Positions 32,998 through 41,824 of a DNA stretch of 64,000 nt are shown in pieces. Each line of letters starts with the position of its first letter. The stretch's first letter is position 1. Position numbers and translations under genes: made by a program. This DNA is from a bacterium (GTDB lineage: Bacteria; Vulcanimicrobiota; JABDET01): positions 124,001 to 188,000 of the forward strand of contig JAKAVV010000001.1 of the NCBI GenBank assembly GCA_021817145.1, read 5' to 3'. Under the pieces are notes generated by a model. It worked only from the letters and a program-made list of their open reading frames with translations. It had not been told where the DNA came from and did no database searches.

Positions 32998-33375
32998 TTA
33001 AATGCTAAGAATCTCCTTTATTCGATTGACTAAATGAGTTGGACGAAAAGGTTTTGTTATATGTTCGTTAATTCCGATCTGCGCGGATTTTAATTTGTCT
33101 TTTTCCTGCCCTCTTGCTGTTAATGCAATGATATAGATATTTTCATATTCAGGGTTCTCTTTTATTTTTTTAGCAAATTCATATCCATCCATATAGGGCA
33201 TCATAATATCCAGAAGAATTAAATCGGGAAGGGTTTGAGACAGCACTTGTATGGCTTCAAGAGGATCAGAAGCGGTTAAAACATTAAATCCTTCCATTTC
33301 CAGGATTAAGCGAAGAGATCTCTGAATGTACGGTTCATCATCCACTACAAGGATCTTTTGGCTTTTTTTTTCCAT
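32998..33375 (-). CDS. Single-domain CheY-like response regulator
   Basis: 125-residue receiver domain only. The acidic pair is VVDDEPY, the phosphoacceptor Asp is in LILLDIMMPYMDG (near 55), and the switch Thr and Lys are in ALTARG and TKPFRP. With no output domain it must act by binding a partner. Its place 3 bases before the PilT-like gene and 5 bases after a radical SAM gene points to control of pili, as PilG/PilH-type proteins do, but this is inferred. Confidence 0.93.
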   Translation of the reverse strand: MEKKSQKILVVDDEPYIQRSLRLILEMEGFNVLTASDPLEAIQVLSQTLPDLILLDIMMPYMDGYEFAKKIKENPEYENIYIIALTARGQEKDKLKSAQIGINEHITKPFRPTHLVNRIKEILSI

Positions 33376-33380
33376 AAAAA

Positions 33381-34667
33381 TTAAGAGGCTTTAACCTGAT
33401 GGGCAATCACGCAATTTCCGTCGGGATAATTTAAATTTTTATCCATAAACAGGGCTCTTGCCCTGCATCCCCCTCTGCAGCTGGAAAAATAGCTGCAGGC
33501 TGAACAGGTTTGATTTCCTTCAAATTCCCTGAACTGCGCCAGTACTGCTGCATTGTCCCAGATTTGTTTCAAAGTTTTCTCTCTGATTGTTCCCGCAGAA
33601 AATAGATCTTTCAGGAATCCTGTTGGGGAGACGTTTCCTCTAGGGTCAATATGACAGATTAATGTGCCGCACTTGCATCCGAATCCATCAAACATTAAAT
33701 TTTGTCCTGCCCGAAAAGGGACGTAATGAGGAATTTCAATCTTAATATGAGTATTTTTTTGAATTTTTAGAGCGGCTTCCCATAATTTATTAGACTCTTC
33801 AAGGGTTAACAGCAGTTGAGGATTTTGGGCCGCTCTCCCAACAGGCATGATGGTTTCTAAAAGTATTTTTTCTACTTTTAACTTTTCCGCAATTCGAATT
33901 AAAGAGGGGAGTTCGGAAATATTGGGTTTCATAAAAACCATTTGAAGAGAGATGGGGATGCTTAATTCTTTTAAATTTTTAATTCCTCGCAAGGTTTTTC
34001 GGAACGATCCGGATTTCCCGCGGATATAATCATAAACTTTTTCACTTCCCCCTTCCATGCTGATTTTTAAGGATTTAATTTTCAAACCTTTTAATCTTCT
34101 CGCTGCCTCTTTTGTGGCTGCAGCAGCATTGGTTGAAAGACGCACAGAAACACCGCGTAGATTGGCATGAGCGATAATTTCGGGAAGGTCTTCCCTAAGG
34201 AGAGGTTCTCCGCCACCAAGGGATAGTTCGAAACATCCAATGGAAGCCATTTCATCAATTAATTTCTTGATTTCCGGAGTTTTTAATTCGTCGGGGTATG
34301 AACTGCCGGAAGAAGAGAAACAGTGGCGGCAGGAAAAATTGCAGGACTTTGTGATTGAGAAATAGACTTTTAAAGGAGCTGAAAGGTGGTCTTCTTTAGA
34401 TAAGTCTCTTCCAATAAAAGTTCCCGTGAACTTTCCTTTAGAATCTAAAATTTCAATGCTCTGGCACAATTGAACAAAAGTTTCAAAATTTCTCTGCTGG
34501 ATTCTGTCTTCCAGCGCTTTATAAATTTGAGGAAGAGTTTTGGTTTCAGTTAATTCGAAGATTTCTGCTGCATCGTGGTCAAAAGGAATATAATCCGCTC
34601 TTTCCCTGTCATAGATAATACATCCAAAATGCTCTTTTCTCCCAATGAACCTGGTTAATCCTGCCAA
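33381..34667 (-). CDS. Radical SAM/SPASM protein with PqqD-like N-terminal domain
   Basis: 428 residues. The N-terminal 85 residues (IIYDRERADYIPFDHDAAEI) resemble a PqqD/RiPP recognition element. The radical SAM cluster ligands are Cys109, Cys113 and Cys116 (CNFSCRHC). GGGEP marks SAM binding, and a Cys-rich SPASM tail (GCKCGTLIC, CSACSYFSSCRGGCRA) holds auxiliary clusters. This is the architecture of peptide-modifying maturases and of the haem-pathway AhbC/D group. No obvious precursor peptide lies next to it. The nearest unassigned short ORF is at 35785. Substrate unknown. Confidence 0.85.
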   Translation of the reverse strand: MAGLTRFIGRKEHFGCIIYDRERADYIPFDHDAAEIFELTETKTLPQIYKALEDRIQQRNFETFVQLCQSIEILDSKGKFTGTFIGRDLSKEDHLSAPLKVYFSITKSCNFSCRHCFSSSGSSYPDELKTPEIKKLIDEMASIGCFELSLGGGEPLLREDLPEIIAHANLRGVSVRLSTNAAAATKEAARRLKGLKIKSLKISMEGGSEKVYDYIRGKSGSFRKTLRGIKNLKELSIPISLQMVFMKPNISELPSLIRIAEKLKVEKILLETIMPVGRAAQNPQLLLTLEESNKLWEAALKIQKNTHIKIEIPHYVPFRAGQNLMFDGFGCKCGTLICHIDPRGNVSPTGFLKDLFSAGTIREKTLKQIWDNAAVLAQFREFEGNQTCSACSYFSSCRGGCRARALFMDKNLNYPDGNCVIAHQVKAS

Positions 34668-34699
34668 TCTCTCTCCCCCTTTCCTGTTTTTCTTTATGG

Positions 34700-34705
34700 T
34701 ATAAT
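34700..34705 (+). promoter_or_regulatory. -10 box (TATAAT) upstream of argF
   Basis: A perfect TATAAT lies 86 bases before the argF start, in the divergent gap with the radical SAM gene. The best -35 candidates (TTTCCT-like words) are weak, so this is only a likely promoter. The transcript would have a leader of about 80 bases, in which I see no clear attenuator or ARG box. Confidence 0.4.
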
Positions 34706-34790
34706 GTTAACCTTTTTTCTCTTCCTTGAAAAGGACTCCTTCAAAAAATGGTGTATTCATGTATCAAAACTTATTGATAAGGGGGACAAT

Positions 34791-35756
34791 ATGAATTTAT
34801 CAGGCAGAAGTTTTATCGTTATGAATGATTTTTCCGAGAATGAACTGCGTGAGGTTCTTAAGCTTTCACAAGAGCTTAAAAATGAGTTAAAGAATAATAA
34901 ATCTCGCAAGTATCTTGAAGGTAGAACTTTGGCTATGATTTTTGAAAAGCCTTCCACCCGAACAAGGGTCAGTTTTGAAACAGGAATGTTTCAATTAGGC
35001 GGACATGCTCTTTATCTTTCTGCTTCTGATCTCCAATTGGGCAGGGGAGAAACGATTGAAGACACAGCAAAAGTTTTATCAGGGTATGTGGACTGCATTA
35101 TGGCAAGGACTTTTAAACATGATACTGCTGCTAAACTTGCAGAATTTGCGACAGTTCCCGTGATCAATGGATTAAGCGATTTAGAGCATCCTTGTCAAAT
35201 CCTGGCTGATTTGTTAACCATTTATGAAGAAAAAAGAGATTTTAAAGGGTTAAAAATTGCCTATATTGGGGACGGAAACAATGTGGCTCATTCTTTAATG
35301 ATAGGCTGCGCAAAACTGGGAATGAATGTTTCAGTGGCTTCCCCCAAAGGGTATGCTCCAGATCAGAAGATTACAGCAGTAGCCCATCAGGAAGCAGAAA
35401 ATCATGGAGGGATTCTTGAAATCACGACAGACCCAGAAAAAGCCGCTCATCAGGCTGATATTCTTTATACAGATGTCTGGGTCAGTATGGGACAGGATAA
35501 AGAACAAGAAGAGAGATTGAAAGTGTTTAAACCTTATCAGATTAATAAAGCACTGCTCTCAAAAGCCAAGAATGACTCTATTGTTCTTCACTGTCTGCCT
35601 GCACATAGAGGACTTGAAATTACAGGAGAGGTTATGGATGGAGAGCGCTCCCGAATCTTTCAGCAGGCTGAAAACCGCCTTCATACCCAAAAAGCGCTGC
35701 TCTGTTCACTGATTAAAAACGTAAGCATGCTGTGGGAGCCTTCTCTAAAAAGCTGA
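34791..35756 (+). CDS. argF: Ornithine carbamoyltransferase
   Basis: 321 residues. It makes citrulline from ornithine and carbamoyl phosphate. The carbamoyl-phosphate sites STRTR and HPCQ and the ornithine-side HCLPAHRG are all intact. An in-frame ATG at 34704 would add 29 poor residues; the start at 34791 is preceded by AAGGGGG and matches the family N terminus. It stands alone, with no other arginine genes next to it. Confidence 0.96.
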   Translation: MNLSGRSFIVMNDFSENELREVLKLSQELKNELKNNKSRKYLEGRTLAMIFEKPSTRTRVSFETGMFQLGGHALYLSASDLQLGRGETIEDTAKVLSGYVDCIMARTFKHDTAAKLAEFATVPVINGLSDLEHPCQILADLLTIYEEKRDFKGLKIAYIGDGNNVAHSLMIGCAKLGMNVSVASPKGYAPDQKITAVAHQEAENHGGILEITTDPEKAAHQADILYTDVWVSMGQDKEQEERLKVFKPYQINKALLSKAKNDSIVLHCLPAHRGLEITGEVMDGERSRIFQQAENRLHTQKALLCSLIKNVSMLWEPSLKS

Positions 35757-35784
35757 ATCAGAAGCTTATTTTCGGGTATAAGGA

Positions 35785-36015
35785 TTAAAATTGCCCTGAC
35801 TGCCTGAATTTCACTCCCAGCATAATGCCTTTCATAAAATCATCGGCTTCTCCTGGGCTGAAAACAGAACTGCTTGGAGTAAACTGATCCTGACCATAAG
35901 AAGAAGGAGAGCTGGTTCCTGCCTGGATATTGGGTTGAGGTTGAGATTGAAATCCCCCTGTCCTTTCCCTAAGGGCTTGCATTGATCTGACTGAGGAGTT
36001 TGTCTGTATATTCAT
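35785..36015 (-). CDS. Short Ser/Gln/Pro-rich protein of unknown function
   Basis: 76 residues of low complexity (Ser, Gln, Pro, Gly), with a more ordered end DDFMKGIMLGVKFRQSGQF. No signal peptide or membrane helix. It is probably mostly disordered. It resembles the Gln-rich protein at 29571 only in composition. The gap to the upstream response regulator is 52 bases. A true gene is likely but not certain. Confidence 0.5.
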   Translation of the reverse strand: MNIQTNSSVRSMQALRERTGGFQSQPQPNIQAGTSSPSSYGQDQFTPSSSVFSPGEADDFMKGIMLGVKFRQSGQF

Positions 36016-36067
36016 GGCTCTAGATTTATTCTAGCATACCCTGGGGAAAAGAACAATAAACAATAAG

Positions 36068-36778
36068 TTAAGATTGTAAACTTTTTGTTACCATTTCTTT
36101 TCCTTTTTTGATTCCGATTAATTTCTGCTGCATGGCGACAACAACAGCATGGGTTCTATCGTTGACATGGAGTTTCTGGAAGATATTGCTGATGTGGTTT
36201 TTTATCGTCCTTTCTGTAATGGAGAGTTTTTGGGCAATCTCTTTATTGGATAATCCGTCAGCAACCCAGTTTAAAACTTCAATTTCCCGAGGAGTTAAGT
36301 GATCATAAACTTTTTCTTCAAGTCCTTGAGGAGTTTCATCTTTTTCATAAAATTCTCTAAATTCTTTCAGCAAAATGCTGGCAATTCGACTGGAAAGCAG
36401 AGCCTCCCCTTGAGAAATGGATCGAATGGCTCGCAGCAGCTGCTGAGGGGACTCATCTTTCAATAAATATCCCATAGCCCCTGCCTTTATGGCGGGAATT
36501 ACAGCATTTGGATCATCGGCAATGGTCAGCATAATGACTTGAACCCCAGGATTCTGTTTACGAATCAGTCGAGTGGCTTTGATTCCATCCAAGGCAGGCA
36601 GGGTAATGTCCATAAGCACCACATCAGGAAGGGTCTCTCCTATTTTTCGGATGGCATCATTTCCATTTAATGCGTATCCTATGACCTCTATGTCTGGTTC
36701 TTTTTCCAGGACTCTTTTTAATCCCTCAATAAAGAAAAGCTGATCGTCAACAATAAAAATTCGGGTCGAATTTTTCAT
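36068..36778 (-). CDS. NarL/LuxR-family response regulator
   Basis: 236 residues. The receiver domain has VDDQLFF, phosphoacceptor Asp in VVLMDITLP and Lys in YLLKDES. A C-terminal LuxR helix-turn-helix follows (LTPREIEVLNWVADGLSNKEIA, DNA-contacting helix ERTIKNHISNIFQKL). The start at 36778 overlaps the kinase stop as ATGA; an upstream TTG would add three residues. It forms a pair with the DesK-type kinase before it. Target genes unknown. Confidence 0.95.
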   Translation of the reverse strand: MKNSTRIFIVDDQLFFIEGLKRVLEKEPDIEVIGYALNGNDAIRKIGETLPDVVLMDITLPALDGIKATRLIRKQNPGVQVIMLTIADDPNAVIPAIKAGAMGYLLKDESPQQLLRAIRSISQGEALLSSRIASILLKEFREFYEKDETPQGLEEKVYDHLTPREIEVLNWVADGLSNKEIAQKLSITERTIKNHISNIFQKLHVNDRTHAVVVAMQQKLIGIKKGKEMVTKSLQS

Positions 36779-37494
36779 GATTTGCAAGGAACCATGACTT
36801 TAAGCATAGTTCCTCTTCCGTTTTCAGATTCAATGATCAGTTCTCCCCCCATTTGTTCGGCTCGTTCTTTTATAAATTTTAAACCAAAATGGGGAGAGTT
36901 ATTGGTTTTTTCCGTGAGGATCATTCCTGTTCCATTATCTTTTATAGAAGCAGAAAGAGCGTATTTTTGAATTTTCAGCGAAACTTCGCAAAATGTGGCT
37001 TGAGCGTGTTTTAAAATATTGTGCAGTCCTTCCTGGATAAACAATTGAACAAAATTTCTGACTTCGCGCGGCACTTCTGAATCTTCTCCTTCAGTTAGAA
37101 ATCTGACTGGAATTTGAGCTCGTTCTTTGAAATCGTTGATAGAATCTCGGATCACTGGGATCAAGGGCCACGGCTCTTCATTTCTAAGTTCATGGATCGC
37201 GTGCCTGATTTCAGTAACCGCAATTTTAATTGCCTGGCGAGCTCCTTCTAGATCTTCAGACTTTCCTTCTTGTTCATATAAGTTTAAAAGGAATAGAGCA
37301 TGGGAAAGAGTTTGAGCTGCTCGTGAATGAAGCTCTTCGCCAATTCTTCTTCTTTCTTCTTGAAGAAGTTCTTCCGGGCTTAAATTCGAATGGTCCTTTG
37401 CAGTGGAGCTGGAATTTCTCATTGATAACTGTATTCTTACCAGGGGTTCATCATCCCTGCCATTACTGAGTTCCAAAAAGTCTGTCCCCAGCAT
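36775..37494 (-). CDS. Cytoplasmic histidine kinase (HisKA_3, DesK/NarX type)
   Basis: 239 residues from the ATG at 37494. The HisKA_3 motif [19 protein letters not shown] holds the phosphoacceptor His, and the HATPase domain follows with N box [13 protein letters not shown] and G box IKDNGTGM. No membrane helix or known sensor domain is present; only about 40 residues precede the His region, so the signal must reach it through a partner. A TTG at 37512 gives a longer form. The 5' end overlaps upp. Confidence 0.93.
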   Translation of the reverse strand: MLGTDFLELSNGRDDEPLVRIQLSMRNSSSTAKDHSNLSPEELLQEERRRIGEELHSRAAQTLSHALFLLNLYEQEGKSEDLEGARQAIKIAVTEIRHAIHELRNEEPWPLIPVIRDSINDFKERAQIPVRFLTEGEDSEVPREVRNFVQLFIQEGLHNILKHAQATFCEVSLKIQKYALSASIKDNGTGMILTEKTNNSPHFGLKFIKERAEQMGGELIIESENGRGTMLKVMVPCKS

Positions 37495-38089
37495 CCCCAA
37501 GTCCTGGCACAATATACCCTTTTTTGTTTAAAACTTCATCGACTGCTGCTGTGAAGATTGGAATATTTGGGTGTATTTTGGTGATTTCTTCAATTCCTTT
37601 TCTGGAAGCAATCAAACAGATCAGAGAAATTTCTTTTCCTCCTATTTTTTTAATATAGTCAATGGCAGCGATAGAAGATCCTCCTGTTGCCAACATGGGA
37701 TCTAAAATAAAAAGATGACGTTCTGATAAATCTTCTGGAAGTTTTGCGTAATATTCAACTGGCTTTAAGGTGTCGTGTTCTCGATAAATGCCCAGATGTC
37801 CGACTTTTGCCGCCGGGATCAGTTTTAAGATCCCATTCACCATTCCTAATCCTGCGCGTAAAATAGGGACAAGACCCAGTTTTTTTCCAGAGATGACCTT
37901 TGCGCTGCATTCTCCTAATGGGGTTTCAACTCGAATTTTTTCAAGAGGAAGATTTCGAGTGGCTTCATAAGCCATCAGGGTTGAGATTTCTTCAACCAGA
38001 TCTCTAAAATCTTTTGGACCAGTGTTTTTGTCTCTAAGAATACTGATTTTATGCTGCACCAGAGGATGGGTGATAAGTTCAACAGACAT
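37463..38089 (-). CDS. upp: Uracil phosphoribosyltransferase
   Basis: 208 residues, full length. It salvages uracil with PRPP to UMP. The PRPP loop is [17 protein letters not shown], and the C-terminal uracil-binding part ends [17 protein letters not shown]. It overlaps rpiB by 11 bases upstream and the kinase downstream. The order prmC-ywlC-ywlE-rpiB-upp follows that of Bacillus, with ywlG and glyA missing. Confidence 0.97.
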   Translation of the reverse strand: MSVELITHPLVQHKISILRDKNTGPKDFRDLVEEISTLMAYEATRNLPLEKIRVETPLGECSAKVISGKKLGLVPILRAGLGMVNGILKLIPAAKVGHLGIYREHDTLKPVEYYAKLPEDLSERHLFILDPMLATGGSSIAAIDYIKKIGGKEISLICLIASRKGIEEITKIHPNIPIFTAAVDEVLNKKGYIVPGLGDAGDRLFGTQ

Positions 38090-38531
38090 TTCTCAGTTCC
38101 TGATTTTGAATTTTTTCGATTCTTCGTTTATGATGGCCGCCTTGAAAATCAGTTTCCAGCCAGGCTTTCACAATGGCTTTTGCGACTTCTCCGCCAATAA
38201 TTCTTCCTCCCATTGTCAGGATATTCGCATTATTATGGGCGCTGCTGAAATACGCGCTGACAGGTTCATGGCATAAAGCAGCTCGTATTCCTGGAAATTT
38301 ATTGGCTGATATGCTCATTCCTATCCCTGTGCCGCAGATGAGAATACCTTTTTGAGCTGTTTTTCTTAAAATTGAGGAGGCGACTTTTTCAGCAATATCG
38401 GGATAATCCACAGGATCCATTGAAAAGCATCCACAGTCCTCCAGCTCTATTTTTAGAGACTGGATCAAGTATTCTTTAATGGTCTCTTTTAGAAGATACC
38501 CTGCATGGTCACTTCCGATCGCTATTTTCAC
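38079..38531 (-). CDS. rpiB: Ribose-5-phosphate isomerase B
   Basis: 150 residues. It interconverts ribose-5-phosphate and ribulose-5-phosphate. The N-terminal [13 protein letters not shown], the catalytic Cys in [17 protein letters not shown] and the [12 protein letters not shown] motif are all intact. It overlaps the phosphatase gene by 23 bases upstream and upp by 11 downstream. Confidence 0.95.
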   Translation of the reverse strand: MKIAIGSDHAGYLLKETIKEYLIQSLKIELEDCGCFSMDPVDYPDIAEKVASSILRKTAQKGILICGTGIGMSISANKFPGIRAALCHEPVSAYFSSAHNNANILTMGGRIIGGEVAKAIVKAWLETDFQGGHHKRRIEKIQNQELRNVC

Positions 38532-38982
38532 TGTTTTTAATCCTTTCGAACGCTATTTCTACCGCTTTTTTTATTTCACGGTAGGTTTTTTCATAAACTT
38601 CTAAAGAGGTTCCAATTGGATCTTCAATATCCCCCTTTTCATGCACAAATTCCTTGAGGGTAAAGAGTTTTCCTTGCATTTGCTGAAATTGTTTTAGAAT
38701 TTCTTGTTTCTGCTTTTCAGTCATAGTTAAAATGAGGTAGCTCTCTGCCGCCAATTCTGGGGTTAAAGGTTGGCTGACATGGGAGGAAATGTTAATTCCA
38801 TCTTTTTGACACAATTCAATCGCGATTTCCGATGCTTTCATTCCATAAGCAGCATTTGTCCCAGCGGAAAACCCTTTTAAATGATCCCCTAAATTCCTAT
38901 TGTCTGCCAGAGAGTTGAAATACCCCTCTGCCATCGGGCTTCTACAGGTATTACCAGCGCAAACAAAAACGATTTTTTTCAT
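38509..38982 (-). CDS. Low-molecular-weight phosphatase, YwlE-type (possible arginine phosphatase)
   Basis: 157 residues. The P-loop is VCAGNTCRSPMAE, and the general acid Asp is in IEDPIG. The residue before the second Cys is Thr, as in Bacillus YwlE, not Ile as in tyrosine phosphatases; that Thr is known to favour phosphoarginine. The genomic place, between ywlC and rpiB, also matches ywlE. No McsB arginine kinase is seen here. It is coupled by ATGA to the upstream tsaC gene. Confidence 0.9.
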   Translation of the reverse strand: MKKIVFVCAGNTCRSPMAEGYFNSLADNRNLGDHLKGFSAGTNAAYGMKASEIAIELCQKDGINISSHVSQPLTPELAAESYLILTMTEKQKQEILKQFQQMQGKLFTLKEFVHEKGDIEDPIGTSLEVYEKTYREIKKAVEIAFERIKNSENSDRK

Positions 38983-39614
38983 GATAACGCTTTTTGGATA
39001 TCTTTTTCAGAGACAGCTCCAATTCTTAAAATTTTAATCTCCTTTTTTTCACAAGACACAATAGTGGATTCCAGTCCAATGTTCGATCTACCTCCATCCA
39101 GGATCAAGGGGATTTTTCCTTTTAACTGTTCCAAAGCATCTTCCGCTGTTTTAGGAGATGGTTTCCCTGAAAGATTGGCTGAAGTGACAGCCAGAGGTTC
39201 ATGGATGGCATCAATGACTGCCAATGGAATTGAATGGGAGGGAAGTCTGATTCCAATGGTTTGGGTTTCTGAAGTAATCCATTGGGAGAGTCCAGGTTTT
39301 GCCTGAAAGATAATTGTCAAAGGACCTGGCCAGAATTTGTCTATTAATTTTTGAGCGCTGTCTGAAATATTCTGAACGATTTTTGAAAGCATTTTGGTCC
39401 TCGAGATCATGACAGGAAGAGTTTTGTTAAAATCTCTCCCTTTAATTTTATAAATTTTCTCTAGAGCGTTTTCAGATGAATAAAGAGCTGCCAGCCCATA
39501 AACAGTTTCAGTTGGAAAGATAATCGGTTCTCCCTTTTTTAATCTTTCCGCAGCTTCTTCAATGATCTCTAAATTTTCAGTTTCTGGGTCAAGAGCTTTG
39601 ATTTTTGTTTTCAT
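38979..39614 (-). CDS. tsaC: Threonylcarbamoyl-AMP synthase (YwlC/Sua5/TsaC)
   Basis: 211 residues with the YrdC fold. It makes threonylcarbamoyl-AMP for the t6A base of tRNAs. The signatures PIIFPTETVYGLAALY, the KGRDFNKTLPVMIS loop and TSANLSGKPSP are intact. Its C-terminal end is longer than E. coli TsaC but lacks the full Sua5 domain. It is joined by 4-base overlaps to prmC and to the phosphatase gene. Confidence 0.95.
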   Translation of the reverse strand: MKTKIKALDPETENLEIIEEAAERLKKGEPIIFPTETVYGLAALYSSENALEKIYKIKGRDFNKTLPVMISRTKMLSKIVQNISDSAQKLIDKFWPGPLTIIFQAKPGLSQWITSETQTIGIRLPSHSIPLAVIDAIHEPLAVTSANLSGKPSPKTAEDALEQLKGKIPLILDGGRSNIGLESTIVSCEKKEIKILRIGAVSEKDIQKALS

Positions 39615-40486
39615 GGCATTTCATCCCCTTTACTGATGAGAATAACACGATCCTGTCCCGAAATATCCTTTTTAATAGAATAAGCGCGATAAAGGTTTTT
39701 ATAATGTTTCAGCAGGGTTTCAATTGGCTCTCGTTTTTTGGGATCGATTTCTAGAATGCAGTATCCTGGCGATTTCAGAAAAGACCAGAGATTGGGGATA
39801 ATTTTTCGATAGGATTCAAGTCCATCTTCTCCCCCATAAAAAGCGCCATAAGGCTCAAATTTCAAATCAGTCGTGATTTCTCCTGATGCAAGATAAGGGG
39901 GATTAGAGATAATCAGATCAAATTTTTCTTTCTGCTTAAGAGCGGAGAAGAAATCCCCTTTCAGAAATCGCGCTCTTTCATCCACTTTATGGGCGCGGGA
40001 ATTCTCTTTCGCGTAATTTAAAGCGGTTTCTGAGATATCGATCCCTACTCCATATCCATAAGGGTATTCTCTTAAAAGAGTGATTAAAATAGCTCCGCTT
40101 CCTGTTCCTAAATCTAAAATTGAAATTGGCTGATGAGAAGGGAAGAGTCTGCAGCTTTCTTCAATCAGAACTTCTGTGTCAGCCCTTGGGATGAGAACCC
40201 CTGGTCCCACTTTAAACGTTAACGAAAAAAACTCTTTTTTCTTCCTTAAATAAGCTGTAGGCGCGCCATCAGCTCGCTGTTTTATTAAGGTTTCAAAAAG
40301 GGACATAATTTCCATGGGGATCTTTTTTTCGGGAAAGCGATACAGGTCTATTCTTTCCACGTTCAGTGTGTATGCAAGAAGGATTTCAGCTTCTAATCTT
40401 GGAGATGAAATATGCGACTGTTCAAAAAATAGAACCTCTTTTTTTAATGCCTCATCAATACTGACTGACTCTTGCATGATCCACAT
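39611..40486 (-). CDS. prmC: Peptide chain release factor N5-glutamine methyltransferase
   Basis: 291 residues. It methylates the GGQ glutamine of release factors. The SAM site is ILDLGTGSGAILITLL, and the catalytic NPPY motif is in LIISNPPYLASGEI. An N-terminal helical domain (1-85) fits PrmC, not HemK2. prfA, its usual neighbour, is not here. A second in-frame ATG lies three codons in. The GGAGAAA of an inverted repeat serves as its ribosome site. Confidence 0.95.
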   Translation of the reverse strand: MWIMQESVSIDEALKKEVLFFEQSHISSPRLEAEILLAYTLNVERIDLYRFPEKKIPMEIMSLFETLIKQRADGAPTAYLRKKKEFFSLTFKVGPGVLIPRADTEVLIEESCRLFPSHQPISILDLGTGSGAILITLLREYPYGYGVGIDISETALNYAKENSRAHKVDERARFLKGDFFSALKQKEKFDLIISNPPYLASGEITTDLKFEPYGAFYGGEDGLESYRKIIPNLWSFLKSPGYCILEIDPKKREPIETLLKHYKNLYRAYSIKKDISGQDRVILISKGDEMP

Positions 40487-40494
40487 TTCTTTTT

Positions 40495-40516
40495 TTTCTC
40501 CTATAAAAAGGAGAAA
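40495..40516. repeat. 7-bp perfect inverted repeat around a TATAAAAA centre
   Basis: TTTCTCC (40495-40501) and GGAGAAA (40510-40516) flank TATAAAAA between divergent prmC and the Nramp gene. It could be an operator for a metal regulator or simply the prmC ribosome site mirrored by chance. Confidence 0.5.
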
Positions 40517-40545
40517 CCTCCAATTTTTTCTAATGTTTAACCAAA

Positions 40546-41799
40546 ATGCCGAAATCGAAATTTAGAAAATTTTTAAGTTTTATGAGGGTTTTCGGCCCCG
40601 GTTTTATTGTTATGATCGCTGATATGGATGCCGGTTCTATTGTTACGGCAGGAGTCTCTGGAGCTAACTGGGGATATAAACTCATTTTATGGCAGATTCT
40701 TTTAATTTATCCTCTTTATCTTGTTCAATCCATTACAGCCCGACTTGGATGTGTTTCAAATAAGGGACATGGTGAATTGATTCGTGAATATTATGGAGAT
40801 TTCTGGGGGGTTTTTGCGACAGCTACTCTTTCTGTTGTTGTTTTCGCTTCTCTTTTAACTGAATTTTTAGGAATTGCAGCTGCTGGGGAAATTTTTGATA
40901 TTCCCAAGTACTTGTCTGTTGGGATCAGTCTGGTGATCTTGATTCTTGTCGCTTTATCCGGATCTTACAAAAAAGCTGAAAATATAGCTTTGGTTTTTGC
41001 CTTGTCAAGTTTTGTTTTTGTTCCTGCTGCAGCTGCTGCCAAACCCGATCTTCATGCTCTAGTTTTTTCGGGTATTTTCGGGAGTCAGCCGATTTTGAAT
41101 CAAAATTATTTGTGGTTAATTGCAGCCAATGCTGGAGCAGTGATTATGCCATGGATGATTTATTATCAGCAGAGCGCTACTGTTGATAAGGGATTATGTC
41201 CTAAAGATATCAAGGAAACAAAAATTGATACTTTAATTGGATCGATTGCGACCCAGATTTTAATGATTGCTGTGATTGCTTTGACTGCAGCCACTCTTTT
41301 CCCTCATCACGTTATTCCTTCAACCGCGAAAGCTCTTGCTTTGTCTCTGATTCCATTGGCAGGAAAATATGCAGGGTATTTTTTTTGCGCAGGGCTTTAT
41401 ACCTCCTCTTTTCTAGCGGCTTTTGTGGTTTCCATGGCTTTTTCGTGGGCTGCATCTGAAACCTGGGGAGGGAGCCACAGTTTGAATGATAAGTTTCAAG
41501 ATGCGAAAAGTTTTTATATCATTTATATGCTTTTTTTGATTGTATCGGCCGCGATCGTTTTAATTCCAGAAATTCCACTGGTAAGAATCATGGTAGATGT
41601 GGAAGCCTTTAATGGTTTTGTTCTACCTATTGTTTTAGGATTTTTAATTGCGCTGGCGGGAAATAAAAAAATTCTTGGAGAGCACGTCTATTCTAAAAAG
41701 ACTTTAATTTTTATCGCTTTCTTGGGTATGATTATCGTTGTCTTAGGAGTTTTAACCTCTCTTCCGCCAACCTGGTTGAAACTTGTTGGGTTTGGATAA
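40546..41799 (+). CDS. Nramp-family divalent metal transporter with altered metal motifs
   Basis: 417 residues, about 11 membrane helices. The start GPGFIVMIADMDAGSI aligns with the Nramp TM1 metal motif (usually DPGN); here it reads DAGS, with Asp28 kept and the Asn changed to Ser. TM6 (usually MPHN) reads MPWM: the Met is kept, but His and Asn are lost. So it is an Nramp relative with shifted selectivity, possibly Mn/Fe with altered proton coupling or another ion. It has no good ribosome site. The soluble MgtE-N/CBS protein at 12477 is the kind often found beside such genes. Confidence 0.88.
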   Translation: MPKSKFRKFLSFMRVFGPGFIVMIADMDAGSIVTAGVSGANWGYKLILWQILLIYPLYLVQSITARLGCVSNKGHGELIREYYGDFWGVFATATLSVVVFASLLTEFLGIAAAGEIFDIPKYLSVGISLVILILVALSGSYKKAENIALVFALSSFVFVPAAAAAKPDLHALVFSGIFGSQPILNQNYLWLIAANAGAVIMPWMIYYQQSATVDKGLCPKDIKETKIDTLIGSIATQILMIAVIALTAATLFPHHVIPSTAKALALSLIPLAGKYAGYFFCAGLYTSSFLAAFVVSMAFSWAASETWGGSHSLNDKFQDAKSFYIIYMLFLIVSAAIVLIPEIPLVRIMVDVEAFNGFVLPIVLGFLIALAGNKKILGEHVYSKKTLIFIAFLGMIIVVLGVLTSLPPTWLKLVGFG

Positions 41800-41806
41800 G
41801 GACACA

Positions 41807-41824
41807 GGGGACGATCCCCTTTTT
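41807..41824 (+). terminator. Intrinsic terminator after the Nramp gene
   Basis: A hairpin GGGGA-CGA-TCCCC (41807-41819) is followed by five T. It lies 8 bases after the Nramp stop and reaches the 3' end of the convergent sigma gene. The five-base stem is short but G/C-rich. Confidence 0.6.
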
